A program made the position numbers and the translations under genes. This document shows, one piece after another, positions 1 through 9,983 of a stretch of DNA of 64,000 nucleotides (within the stretch, counting starts at the first letter, position 1; each line of letters opens with the position of its first letter). Origin of the DNA: Ephydatia muelleri (Eukaryota; Porifera; Demospongiae; Spongillida; Spongillidae); the NCBI GenBank assembly GCA_013339895.1, contig JABACO010000001.1:21876423-21940422 (forward strand), read 5' to 3'. The notes below the pieces were generated by a model. It ran no database searches and was not told the origin of the DNA. It saw nothing but the letters and a program-made list of their open reading frames with translations.

Positions 1-841
1 ATAGGAACTCCCACTCGATCAGCGTTTGTATACAGATGAGTAAGTACGGATCCGAAAACAATTCTGATGTCATATCGCTACACAAAACTGCAGCAGCTAC
101 ATGTATAACTTCACCGGCCCGTGCTAGTGGAGAACACTAACAATCTTATAGCGATCCTATAAAGAGTTCGCCATATTCATACTGAAGCTACTACTGGGAT
201 CCGTGGTCATTTACTGCTTGTATCGCAGTAAGATGGCTTCGGTGGCAGCATCATTACTGATCTTATCAATCCCACTGAACCTGCTTGTCGGCTTGTCTGA
301 CCAACCATCGATTCAAAGCTGTAACATTCTATTTTTATATTTCGTTGCGATTATTGTAGCTTCACAATGGTATCTCATTACCTTTCCATTGGACTGATCG
401 CTACCGTTCAATTCCTGATCATCAAATGCGGTCGAAAGCGAGTATTAACGCGCAAAGTACTTTAGCGTTTGCCATTCTTATGTCCTTTGTTATGGCATTC
501 TCTATTGTGCAATGCGTAGTTGGGTTGTGGAATGAGACGTTCACAGTGGTCACTGGATTCATCTACACAATTACTAGCGACGACGCCACTTTTCTAATTG
601 GAATGGTACTGGGACACGGTGTTCCATTCGTCATCACTCTGATGGTCACACCGTACATGACGTATCGCATTAAGATGTTGCGAGATCCAGTCTCCGCACT
701 GATGACTTCAGTGGCAGCATCATTAATGATCCTATCCATCCCACTGAATCTGCTTGTTGGCTTATCTGTAATAATTGACCAACCCGCAATCGGAAGCTGT
801 AATATTCGGTTTCTACTTGTCACTAAAGCCGGTGTCACGTA
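1..841 (+). pseudogene. Broken copy of the local 7TM receptor family
   Basis: The DNA aligns with the intact receptor gene that starts near 12197: the first 130 bases match its N-terminal coding part and 200-420 match TM1-TM3. Both stretches carry small insertions and deletions and no longer read through. From 426 to 841 there is an open frame of 138 codons covering TM4 and TM5, with the motif ALLMSF-like FAILMSF and a PFVITL segment. It does not continue into TM6. It jumps back to a second copy of the start of TM2 (KMLRDPVSALMTS) and then TM3, so the order of segments is permuted. I read it as a non-functional duplicate. A truncated expressed peptide cannot be excluded but is unlikely. Confidence 0.8.
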
Positions 842-1195
842 GAATTTGGGACCCATAGAATTAGGGACCGTCCCCAAATCTCCGGAGATCTCCGGCCCCA
901 AACTACGGAGATTTGGGGATCCCCCGTCCCTAAATCACCGGAGAATTGGGGACCCCCTTCGTAGAATTAGGGACCTGTCACGCAAAAATTGTACCGGGCA
1001 AAAATTGTACCGGGCGGTACATTTTTGGTTACCAAATTTGTACCGCCCCGGTACACTTTTAGTCGCCAAAAGTGTACCAGCCTTGCCAAAAGTGTACCGC
1101 CCCGGTACAATGTGACCAAAAGTGTACCGGATCACTACCGGTCTTGCCAAAAGTTTGCCGTGTTGTGCACTAACATTTTAATGGCTATGTTTTTA
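842..1195. repeat. Clustered short palindromic repeat units
   Basis: Two blocks of short repeats in both orientations. In 840-975 the units are TAGAATTAGGGAC-like strings mixed with the palindrome CTCCGGAGAT and its flanks. In 976-1160 they are GTACCGGGC and CCAAAAGTGTACC units, repeated about seven times on both strands. There is no open frame of note. It begins exactly where the receptor pseudogene stops. It could be the end of a DNA transposon or a decayed satellite. Confidence 0.6.
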
Positions 1196-1377
1196 TAGCA
1201 GCGGGTCCTTGTACTAAACGCGCTGTTGTCCTTCACTTTTCGTCCAATAATACAACTGAATTTAGTTAAAGATCAGACGTATACCAGAATCTGATAGCTG
1301 TATGTTCATACATTACCTAAAATTGATCGGTCATATTAGCACCTTGTACACGTGGCTCCAAAGCACGAACGACAGAA

Positions 1378-3717
1378 ATGGAGGAAAGTCATGAAAACCA
1401 GATTTTGTTCAGCGATTCAACCACAGTTGCTGATGATGATGGCGGCAAAACTATCGATGCGGTCTTTCTCTATACCTCACAGAATCGAGATACCCTAGCG
1501 GTTCCAGCGACATATTTAAAAGGGCACTCAGAAGGAAGGCAGCGATGTGTGTAGTTCGAGATGGTGTTCTGTACGTCCAAAAGAACGATCACGTAAGTGT
1601 ATAGGAAGACAATTAAGGTTCCTCCAGCATTAATTTATGACTGTATGGTGACTGCAGGTACTGGAATTGAGGTATGTAAGAACTCGAGAGGAGCAACTAA
1701 AAATTTTAGCAGCATGCCATCATGATCCGACTACTGGACAATGGGTTTGAAGCGAACAATTAAAAGGATCACTGAACGCTACAAATGGAATGGGATAGTC
1801 AAAGATGTACAAGAAATGGTACGTTAATATGCATTACCATTCTTGGATTACCGATGCCTAATGTGGGGGTGTGGGGGTGTGGGGGTGTGGGACGGGGACT
1901 TGAAGTGCGAAGCAGTTTAGCTTTGGGCGCTGACCTGTTAGGAACAGCATGCACCTCACCTGCAGGAGACTAGCTGATTGGGGCTCAGCAGTAAGGCGGT
2001 AAGGGGATGGTTAAAGGACATGCTGTCATGTCACTAGCTGCGGTTTATGTGTGAAATAGACGCTAATTTAGTGTGAAACAAATATGGACGGAGGGGGGGA
2101 GGAGGGAGGGTATAATTGTAATATAGCCCAAGCTGCTACTCAGCTTCCACATGCGCTTTTATGTTCGTGCCAGTTATCTATCGCAGTTATCTATCAGAAA
2201 TGTTCTTTTGTATCCATTTTTATTCTCAAAGATTCGCTCATGTGATGCCTGCCAACGAGTGAATAGAAAAATGGTCATCTCAACACCACAGTTACATCCA
2301 ATACCAGTGAAGGCTCCATGGTATCATATTGGGATTGATTTGATCGGCCCAGTGAATCCTACGTCAAGCCAGGGGAACCGGTATATTTTAACAATCAGTG
2401 ACTACTTTTCCAAATTTGTTGAAGCTGTACCTCTGTAGTAAAAATGCTGATGGCGTTTCTAATGTGCTGTTTAAGGTATATTACTGTATAAATTGTGTCA
2501 TTAACATGATTGCAAATCGCCTCACACATATCAGATCTTTATGAGGATGGGAATTCCAAAGCTTTTGACCTCCGACAATGGGAGTGAATTTAGAAATGAT
2601 CTTGAGATGAGATTGGCAAAGGCTTTAGGAGTAAAAAGGATATACACTACACCTTACCATCCACAGGTTAGTCAGTACTTAAGTGCACACTTCACAATTT
2701 CATTATTTCTAACTTGTACTGTTATTGTACTTTGTTTTCTTTACTACATTAATCAATTTTTTTCTACTTATAGTTTAACAGCACCTGCAAGATGAAATAT
2801 GTTTTCATATTTCTATCTCTACTTAAGGGTAATGGACTTGACGAAAGATTCAATCAGACACTCCAAAACATGTTGGTAAAGTTCATTATGGATAAGAAAG
2901 ATGTGTGGGATGTCTTTTTAGACACTTGTGTATATGCGTACAATACATCCGTCCACGAGTCAACTCATTTTCACCTTTTGAGGTGATGTTTGGGCGCAGA
3001 GCCTTTATGCCAGTAGATATTGAAATTGACAAAGAAACTCCCATAATCAATAATGAAGCTACATCAGGAGCGGATATTGAGAGATTAAGTGAGCAACGTC
3101 TTAAAACACTCACTAATGCTTATTCAGAAAGCACATAAAAAGCAAAAAGATGTTTACGACCGGAAGCATTCACTACCCAATTCTTTTTCAATAGGTGAAT
3201 TCGTACTTAAAAAAGACTTTAAACGAAAAAAGAGGGCTGGAGGGAAATTGGAAACACGTTATGTTGGTCCTTACATGATAATGAAGATCCATGGGAAAGG
3301 ATTTTATAGGCTAAAGCAAGTGGGAAATGAAAAGTGTGTTGTTGAAAGGATAAATGATGCACATCTTAAGCCTTATCAAGTAGCAGATGAGAGTAGTGAA
3401 GTGAGGAATACAGTGGAAAAGGGAAAGGTTTCTAATAAAGATTTAGATAAACAGCAATCAGAAGAGATTGAAGTAGACAAACTGGATCATGACATACTAT
3501 GGGAGCAGTTGTTTTCATCAAACCTTGGAATTTGCACTTAGCCAGGACACAACTGTCTCTATGGAAAGAATACAGAGTTTGGTATGGTGAAATTCCATTG
3601 CAAGAGACATGTGGAGGTAGTTTTGTTGTCATTGATGAAGATCAGTACCAAGAAAGTTGTGCAAAAGGAAGGAGATCGGGCATTGTCTTAATAAACTGCG
3701 ACATTTTAAAGGTATAG
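1378..3717 (+). mobile_element. Gypsy-type integrase gene (GIN1/KRBA2/Ginger-like), fossil or domesticated
   Basis: In order along the plus strand are: an N-terminal leader; an HHCC-type zinc region ending in CDACQR near 2250; an integrase catalytic core with the D/N motifs GIDLIGP, SDNGSEF and YHPQ; the ERFNQTLQNM segment; an FEVMFGRRA motif; and a C-terminal chromo-like VGPY part. No capsid, protease, reverse transcriptase or LTR is visible, so this is an integrase-only unit. The coding blocks are separated by short AT-rich stretches with GT/AG limits, as in animal GIN1 and KRBA2 relatives, which do have introns. Several blocks do not read through in this assembly. It may be a decayed Ty3-derived or Ginger-type element, or a domesticated gene. 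It is flanked on both sides by pieces of the 7TM receptor family. A (GTGGGGGT)n run lies at 1863-1890, between the first two coding blocks. Confidence 0.75.
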
Positions 3718-3797
3718 AAGCAACGTTGATATATGATGTGCAGATTATTTCGTCACAGTTACCTGGCAATATAGAGAAACCTACTCATACAAGATCG

Positions 3798-3872
3798 GTG
3801 TTTGTATACAGATGAATATGTCTCCGCACTGGTGACTTCGGTGGCAGCATCATTTAAGATCTTATATCAGTA
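3798..3872 (+). pseudogene. 7TM receptor fragment, left of RAG-like insertion
   Basis: About 75 bases match the receptor family: the GTTTGTATACAGATGAAT start region is joined directly to the TM2 segment (CTCCGCACTG...GGTGGCAGCATCAT). The sequence breaks off at about 3872 within the codons for LSIPLNLL. The same codons resume near 7829, so this and the fragment at 7829 are two halves of one receptor copy. Confidence 0.7.
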
Positions 3873-6800
3873 CCGCACGCACGGCGGCCCTACGCCCCAA
3901 AATATTGAAGTGATTGCGTCGCGCGCCCCATAGCAACGAACCTAGCAACCGATGTCCAGCTGTGCCCGAGGTACATGAAACGTAATCAACACCTAAAAGC
4001 CATACTAGCAGGGACAAACACCTCGACAGCTATTGACTTACGCACGGTAAACACCGACCGCGTGTGTTCATAAAACGATAACGACGCTCGGTGACTGAGA
4101 TGGAACATGCCAAAACCACCACGGTAAAGTTAGTTGAATTTACTGTCGTTGTTTCCTATATTTTAACGGTAACGAATTTTTTGAAGTAGTTTTCAAGCCT
4201 TTGGAAATCCGCCATTTTTGTGTCTTTTGGAGGTGGGCGCAATGAATTTTGGTTTTACATTTGACTTCATGTTAATGTGATATAGATTGAGCTTGAACAG
4301 CATGAATTACATATCTATAGTACTCTTTACTATCTTGGCTGGAGGGGGATGGCAGCTACCAATTGTGGCTCAATACTTATCAAGTGTTCTTTCACTATGC
4401 ACATCAGGTTCTGCATGCGGTCTTTGATAGGAGCAAATGCCAAGCCAAGTCGATTAAATTTGGTATGGATTGACTCAGCCCCCTGTTCATCTAGGAGGCC
4501 AAGCCAACATGGTGAGTATTTGCCCACTGCAGAGTATGGTCCTCCAATAGGTGCATGTTGCCTCAGGATAATATGTGTCCCAGAAAAAGGCCATGAACTC
4601 TTGAATAGCCTATTCAGTTGAAATGAAGCATATAGTGAACCCTACATGTACACTGAATGTTGTTTCCCTACCTGGTCTAGTGCTTGTGCCGCAATGAAGT
4701 TCTGATCACATATAGTGACATTTTCCATATAAGGAGAATGTGGCGATGAACTTTGACACTAGACCAGCTACCTCTCCAGATCAGTGGGCAGTTTCTCTGG
4801 TGCCATCTTTGATATAGTCTTTTCACAGTTGCTGTGCATTTCACCACTTCTGCTTCCTATATTGAACTAACTTGAATACAATTGTGCATGTTGTATAATG
4901 ATTGCATGCCTTCACTGATTTCTTTTTTGCAGCAGATTGCTTCAAAAGATCCACAGCAAGAGGGTTTTCCTCTCCATTAACTATGGCCACATATGTTGCT
5001 ACCAGCTGCAACACTTCCTGTGAATGCTGAGCAGTTTCAGGGTCTCCTTGGAGCAAGGGAAGCCTTTGCAGTGCCTGGGTGCACTTGGAAAAATTGGAGT
5101 CGAAATCAGTTGTATGAGATGCCTGTTCCAAATCCAGTTGACAGTATAGAGCTTTCAGCAAATGGAACATCTTAGTGAAGATCCCCAACATTATGTGGAG
5201 ACCAGGTGGGCAGACCTGCATGGTGTTTAACTCAAATAATTGTATTATCGGATTTATTTAACTGTGAAACAAGGATGTCAAGAATACGTACTGAGATGCA
5301 GAGAAGAACTTATGTGCATCTTTTTTAATAGTGCCTGATGAGACATAGCACTGGTGGTCAGTACACATATCCTCAAGTGACCTTTCTGTGGCATGCCCTT
5401 GAACGTGTAGCCATCAGGTTACTTGGAATTTTGCAATATAGGCAAGGGTAGCATCCTGTTGCATGGTCATCATTTCACATTATGCTTGCATTTCGTATAC
5501 CACTTGTACATACCGCTGGCTCCTGACAAGCCATACATCTTTGACAAAAACTCATAGTCTCCACATATAAACACCTTCACTGTGTATTGTCTGTAATTTA
5601 TAGCACTTCTATATTTAGCATGATTTAGGTATAGAGAGAGCTCTTACCTCCACATCATTTCATGTAGTTGTTCTACCTGGTCCCTAAAGCGATCAAATGC
5701 CACGTGGAGATTGGTGACACTATCACCAATCTCCATGTGACACACAGGTGTTATGGACTGGATTGGGTGTTGCAACATTGACAATCTGAAAGGTCATTTT
5801 GAATGTTCCAGTCTCCTCCAATCTTCAGCCAGATCTCATTGGCTGGTATAAACTCTTTATGCCAGGTAATTAAAGTCTGCCAGTTCTGCAACCACGTAGT
5901 AACACCTTTGTATTTCATTGTCTTACCATTTCACTGTCTTACCTTTCATTCCCAACTAAGAGCTGCACTACTTTATCCACCAGATGTGGAATGAATACCA
6001 AAGAAGCGCCTTTTATTTCCTCTCCACCAGATGCAATTGTAAAAGAAACCGGGGCTATCTCTCAATTTGGCTGGAAATGTGGCACATTCTCTCCTCACCA
6101 GCCAGACAGATGCCTGACAATTTGAGCCACCTGAAACACCAGGGAGTTTGAATTGGTACCTGTGCTGTATGTTGTGACATACCGCCTTAGAAGGTTCAAA
6201 GGTATAGCAAGCCCAGCCTTAATGGCCAATACCTCAGCTGCCCCGAGCTCAATTGATGATGAGGTTCCTGCCTTATCCAGCAAAGATCGCCTCTCTTCAT
6301 CACTAAGGATAAGGACCTCCTTTTGGATAAGAGCTGATGCTTCTCCACCACTGACAATGCCTTGCATTTTCTGCATGTGAAAACATCGCATTTTCACAGT
6401 CCATGAGCAGGCAGCTGTGGTTTCTTGGTGAGCTCTGGTGACATGCATGAATGTCATTGGCTGAAGTGTGTGTAGATATTATGTAACCTCAGTACAAGTC
6501 AATGACGTTCACTTAAATGTTCCTCCTGTAGGAAGCCTTTGTCAGGACTGGTAGAGATGGCCCTCTTCAGCAATCCCGCTGCTTGCTTCTCCTCCTCAGG
6601 TGTAAGTGATGGTAGTCACCAGCCTTAACATCCCTGCTGCAGTCTGTTCAATGTACCGATAGCAGCAGGAGTGTCACACCTGGTGCTGGTCTGACATGGG
6701 AGGAAACCAAGGGACCACCCTCAGAGCAGCAGGGACAGTTCACAATGCCAGATGCTGCTATCCACTCCTGGAGGCACTTGGTGCACACCAGTGCACCACA

Positions 6801-7828
6801 CTGTAGTTTCAGTGGCTTGTTGGAGCACACTGCACACTTCAGCTCCTTTAGCATCGATCAACTGGTTGTTCACGCTTGCCAAAGGTAGACTAGGCTCAGG
6901 GGCAATCTTCTCGAGATGAGCTATGAGTAAATTAGGTGTGACGCCTGCCTGACGGCCTCTACCAACTGTTGGCCTCCTCATGTGTCCACTTGAGCATGCA
7001 CGGAAGTGCTCACATACCTGAACACCATGATGTCATATGTTTACTTTTTAAAAGCAAATGTGTACTGTTTACCTTGCATTCTTGATCTGTATGTTTTTGC
7101 CATTCAAATAGGATCACTGCACATTTGTGATGCACTCCCTTTGTGATGGCACAGATGGTTCTCTGCATTGAGAGCATGCAGAACATCTCAGGGTGAATGT
7201 TGACATCATCCCGAGGCGTGTTGATGTCAAATGCTATTTTCAGCTCAGCTGAGAATGCCTTGCTCTCATAGCTGATACTCTTCTTTGCCCTGTACTTATT
7301 TATCCTCTGCCCACAAACTCTACAATGTATGGGAACTTGTTGGTTGTGGTAATCCATACCTCTAATCTCGTATGCATGTAGAGACAAACCACAACGTATG
7401 CCGATTATTCATGGAATTCGCTCAGCTTATTTGTGGTCAGAGAAAATTCGTTACCACTTTAGGTTTACAAAAACTTATAGCCACATGCCTCCTGATCATC
7501 TGCTTATTTTCCAGTTCAATCACCAAAGGCCACGTCGTCTAATATAGTAACGCCCCCTACCAAATACGTGCCGCTTGGCCTTATAAAACGGTACGCGCAT
7601 GCTAGCTATGTGGGATGTCAATTGTGCGCATCGACTGGACATGTCAGGAAAGGGAGTGCAGTGTTTTAGTTCGTTGTAATTTTCTAATTTGCTGGTTTTG
7701 CTGAGTCATGGTCAGCTTTTAAAACATGGACGTGGCAGGATGTCTATAATGAGGCATCATTTTAGAATGTTGTGTTAAAAGATCTAATTGTGGACCTAGT
7801 TTCCAGCCGCATACAACCGTGACAGCTG
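3873..7828 (-). mobile_element. RAG1-like (N-RAG/Chapaev/Transib group) DNA transposon inserted in a receptor pseudogene
   Basis: The interval interrupts a 7TM receptor copy within TM2 and contains a minus-strand transposase gene related to RAG1 (see the separate entry). The ends are set only by where receptor homology stops and restarts. About 7 bases of the receptor are missing at the junction. The outer bases (CAGTACCGCACG on the left, CTGTCACGGTTG reading inward from the right) agree only loosely, so terminal repeats are not proven. The noncoding flanks 3873-4329 and 7391-7828 are moderately GC-rich and contain no other gene that I can see. Confidence 0.65.
4330..7390 (-). pseudogene. RAG1-like transposase with RAG1-type zinc N-terminus, RING finger and core
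   Basis: Reading from high to low coordinates, 7390-7073 encodes a RAG1-type zinc region: HCRVCG, then DVNIHPEMFC (RAG1 has DVDSIHPTEFC), then a W-x-K/H segment ending ECK. A 55-nt GT-AG intron (7018-7072) joins ECK to VCEHF, making the expected C-x2-C. At 6850-6680 there is a RING finger (CAVC, LQCGALVCTKC, CPCC). Then come a LTPEEEKQAAGLL helix, the AEVLAIKAGLAIP segment (6250-6190), GGEEIKGA (about 6030), FKMTFQIVN (about 5790), GDYEFLSKMYGLSGASG (about 5570, comparable to the RAG1 GLEASG...CTLC region), PGLHIMLGIF (5205, comparable to RAG1 DALHCDIGN) and a C-terminal GLLDEQGAESIHTKFN block ending at 4330. Frames change several times, for example between the linker and the RING at about 6850 and after the RING. 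Some changes may be introns, but it looks mostly broken. In the family, such proteins are cut-and-paste transposases related to V(D)J recombinase. Confidence 0.75.
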
Positions 7829-8165
7829 AACCTGCTTGTCGGCTGTACTAATTGACCAACCCACAATCATCATATATGATCCTATCAATTGTACTGAATT
7901 TGCTTGTCGGCTTATTGACCAACTGTCAATTGGAAGGTGCAAAATCCTATTTATTTGCCCTCGCGATTATTGTAGCTTCACAATGGTATCTCATTACCTT
8001 TTCCATTGGACTGATCGCTACCGTTCAATATCTAATCATCAAATACTAAAGCGAGTATCAACCCGCAATGTGCTTTCCGTTCGCCGTTCTTATATGTCCT
8101 TTCTCACTATAAGGCGTAATGTCTTCAACTACCACAATAGAAATTCAAATCACTCAAGCTGAAGC
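7829..8165 (+). pseudogene. 7TM receptor fragment, right of RAG-like insertion
   Basis: Starts at GAACCTGCTTGTCGGC, the continuation of the TM2 codons cut at 3872. It runs through TM3 and the KYGLKR loop, then decays. The LNLLVG/DQP segment occurs twice (about 7829-7870 and 7888-7950), so the copy has an internal partial duplication. The 3' part (8100-8165) is repeated in inverted orientation at 13480-13560. No long open frame. Confidence 0.75.
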
Positions 8166-8198
8166 CCGTAGCATTGTTAAAAATGATTATGTGCATGT

Positions 8199-8443
8199 GG
8201 GTCTGTCAGTTGGGGACGCGGGGGGGGGGGGGGGGCGCAGCCGTCTCGCCCGTTGAAGTAAAGTTCATAGGCGTAGGAACCGGGGGGGGGGAGGGGGGGG
8301 AGGGAGCATCATATTTTTATAGGCAGCAAAATGGCATCATACAGTCATGTCATTTATATGGCTCGTAACGAAACAATGCACCAGTTCCTTTAAATACACT
8401 TTATGTACAGCTAATAATGTTCGTTTGATGCATGAAACCTCCA
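8199..8443. repeat. Conserved 25-bp unit plus poly-G runs, and receptor 3' flank
   Basis: A GTGGGTCTGTCAGTTGGG unit is followed by a run of 16 G (8220-8235) and then a second G-rich run (8281-8300). The same unit next to a homopolymer recurs at 13436-13470 (inverted) and 13715-13768. The rest (8305-8443) is the 3' flank of the minus-strand receptor and is shared with the flanks of the other two receptor genes. Confidence 0.75.
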
Positions 8444-9535
8444 TCACTTGCACTCTGTCTGTGGTTCAGGCCATACCGAGTTTGGAGACTTGATGCAGTC
8501 ACTAATGGCCGCTACAATTGTACAGCGGATGGTTTTGTGGATGGCGATGAACAGGATAAGAACGTAGAATGGCTCAACTCCCAAAAACAGGGTCAGCATC
8601 ATATTGGCTATACTATCTTCGGGTATGTTGGTCCAATAAACTAACGCTGGCATTATAACGGCTTTGCTGAACACATCTGTTGTTATGGTAGTGACATTCA
8701 TAATTAGAACAGATTTAGTGACTCTGTTGTCGTTGTCTGTTTCGACGATGCCATTTTTTACAGTGCGATACGTCATGTACGATGTGACCAGAGTGATAAC
8801 CATGGGAACACCCTGTCCCAATAGTATGACAATTAGAACAGTGGGTTCGACGCTTGTAAATGCAAAGAGCAATCCACTGATCTGAGTGATGGTCTCATTC
8901 CACAGAGCAAATGCGCAATGCACAATGGAGAATCCCATAGCAAAGGACATAAGTAGGGCGAACGCTGAAAGCACGTTGCGGGTCGATACTCGCTTTCGAC
9001 CGTATTTGATGATCAGAAATTGAACGGTAGCGATCAGTCCAATGGAAAACGGAATGAGATATACTTGTAAACCTGTAATAATAAGCACAGTGATAAGTAG
9101 AAATCGAATATTACTATTACAGCTTCCGATTGGGGGTTGGTCAATTAGTACAGATAAGCCGACAAGCAGGTTCAGTGGGATTGATAGGATCATTAATGAT
9201 GCTGCCACCGAAGTCATCAGTGCAGAGACTGGATCTCGCAACATCTTACTGCGATACACACAGTAAATGACCACGAATCCAAGTAGTAGCTTCAGTATGA
9301 ATATGGCGAACTCTAGCATCGCAAAGATTGTTAACACTGTTGAGTGTTCTCCACTTGCACGGGTGAAGTTATAGCTGCTGCAGTTTTGTGAAGCAATGAC
9401 ATCAGAACTGTTTTCTGATCCGTAGTCATTCATCTGTATACAAACGCCGATCGAGTGGGAGTCCCTCGGGGTTGTTTTCACTATCTCATTTGTCAATTTA
9501 TATTTAAGCCATTCGTGATACAAACATGTAAGCAT
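8444..9535 (-). CDS. Seven-transmembrane receptor, rhodopsin-like, copy 1 (intact)
   Basis: A single-exon frame of 363 codons. The receptor may really start at the second Met (MNDYGSENSSD, codon 35), because the first 34 codons are poorly constrained and a third copy lacks part of them. The extracellular N-terminus has N-glycosylation sites (NSS, NCS, NFT). Seven hydrophobic segments follow at roughly residues 71-91, 100-128, 140-173, 188-210, 220-248, 275-300 and 310-335. A cysteine before TM3 (GSC) sits where class A receptors place the disulphide. The position of the DRY motif reads TVQF and that of NPxxY reads VEPFY, so both hallmark motifs are degenerate. The C-tail ends PEPQTECK. The ligand is unknown; a chemosensory or lineage-specific receptor is plausible. 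It is about 90% identical to the copy at 12197. Its 5' flank (9536-9730) is shared with both other genes. Confidence 0.75.
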   Translation of the reverse strand: MLTCLYHEWLKYKLTNEIVKTTPRDSHSIGVCIQMNDYGSENSSDVIASQNCSSYNFTRASGEHSTVLTIFAMLEFAIFILKLLLGFVVIYCVYRSKMLRDPVSALMTSVAASLMILSIPLNLLVGLSVLIDQPPIGSCNSNIRFLLITVLIITGLQVYLIPFSIGLIATVQFLIIKYGRKRVSTRNVLSAFALLMSFAMGFSIVHCAFALWNETITQISGLLFAFTSVEPTVLIVILLGQGVPMVITLVTSYMTYRTVKNGIVETDNDNRVTKSVLIMNVTTITTDVFSKAVIMPALVYWTNIPEDSIANMMLTLFLGVEPFYVLILFIAIHKTIRCTIVAAISDCIKSPNSVWPEPQTECK

Positions 9536-9809
9536 ACCTGTAACAATACGTCACCTCGAGTGCTAGTTTTATGGTGTAAGAAAATGACAACTATAGACTT
9601 GTGGAATGAAACGCGACAAAACGTTATCAGCTTCCCCATCAGCCCGTGATGAACCCATGCACGAAACTCACTAGTCATGCGCAATGAGAGGGACCAAGAC
9701 TGCCGCTCTAAAAATGCATGCACGCTTTAAACACTGTAAGATCTATTTCAGTACACAAGAGTAGCGAACGATGAAGTTAAAACACAACATGAAGGTACAT
9801 GCATGTAAC

Positions 9810-9980
9810 CACAGTGAAAAAACGCGTCAAATGAATTATTGATTCGCAATTGATTTGACAGTAAAATCAAGCGCAAATCAAGCGCACTTGATTTTACTGT
9901 GAAATCATGCCTTGATTTAACAATTGATTTAAAATCCGTTGTGAAATCAATAATTGATTCGACGCGTTTTTTTTGCTGTG
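9810..9980. mobile_element. 171-bp MITE with CACAGTG/CACAGCA ends
   Basis: Inverted ends of about 40 bp: CACAGTGAAAAAACGCGTC at the left, and CACAGCAAAAAAAACGCGTC reading inward from the right, followed in both by AATCAATTATTGATT-like sequence. A 3-bp direct repeat AAC flanks it (9807-9809, 9981-9983), which is compatible with a CACTA/EnSpm-type element. The interior repeats AAATCAAG and CTTGATTT. The duplicated flank at 16100 lacks this insert. Confidence 0.75.
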
Positions 9981-9983
9981 AAC

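Noticed and set aside
3873-7828. RSS-like or Transib-like terminal repeats for the RAG-like element
   Set aside because: I looked for CACAGTG-type heptamers at both ends of the interval and found none. The outer bases agree only loosely.
9810-9980. The MITE as a non-autonomous partner of the RAG-like element
   Set aside because: The 3-bp flanking repeat does not fit the 5-bp duplication of Transib-type transposases, and no shared terminus is visible.
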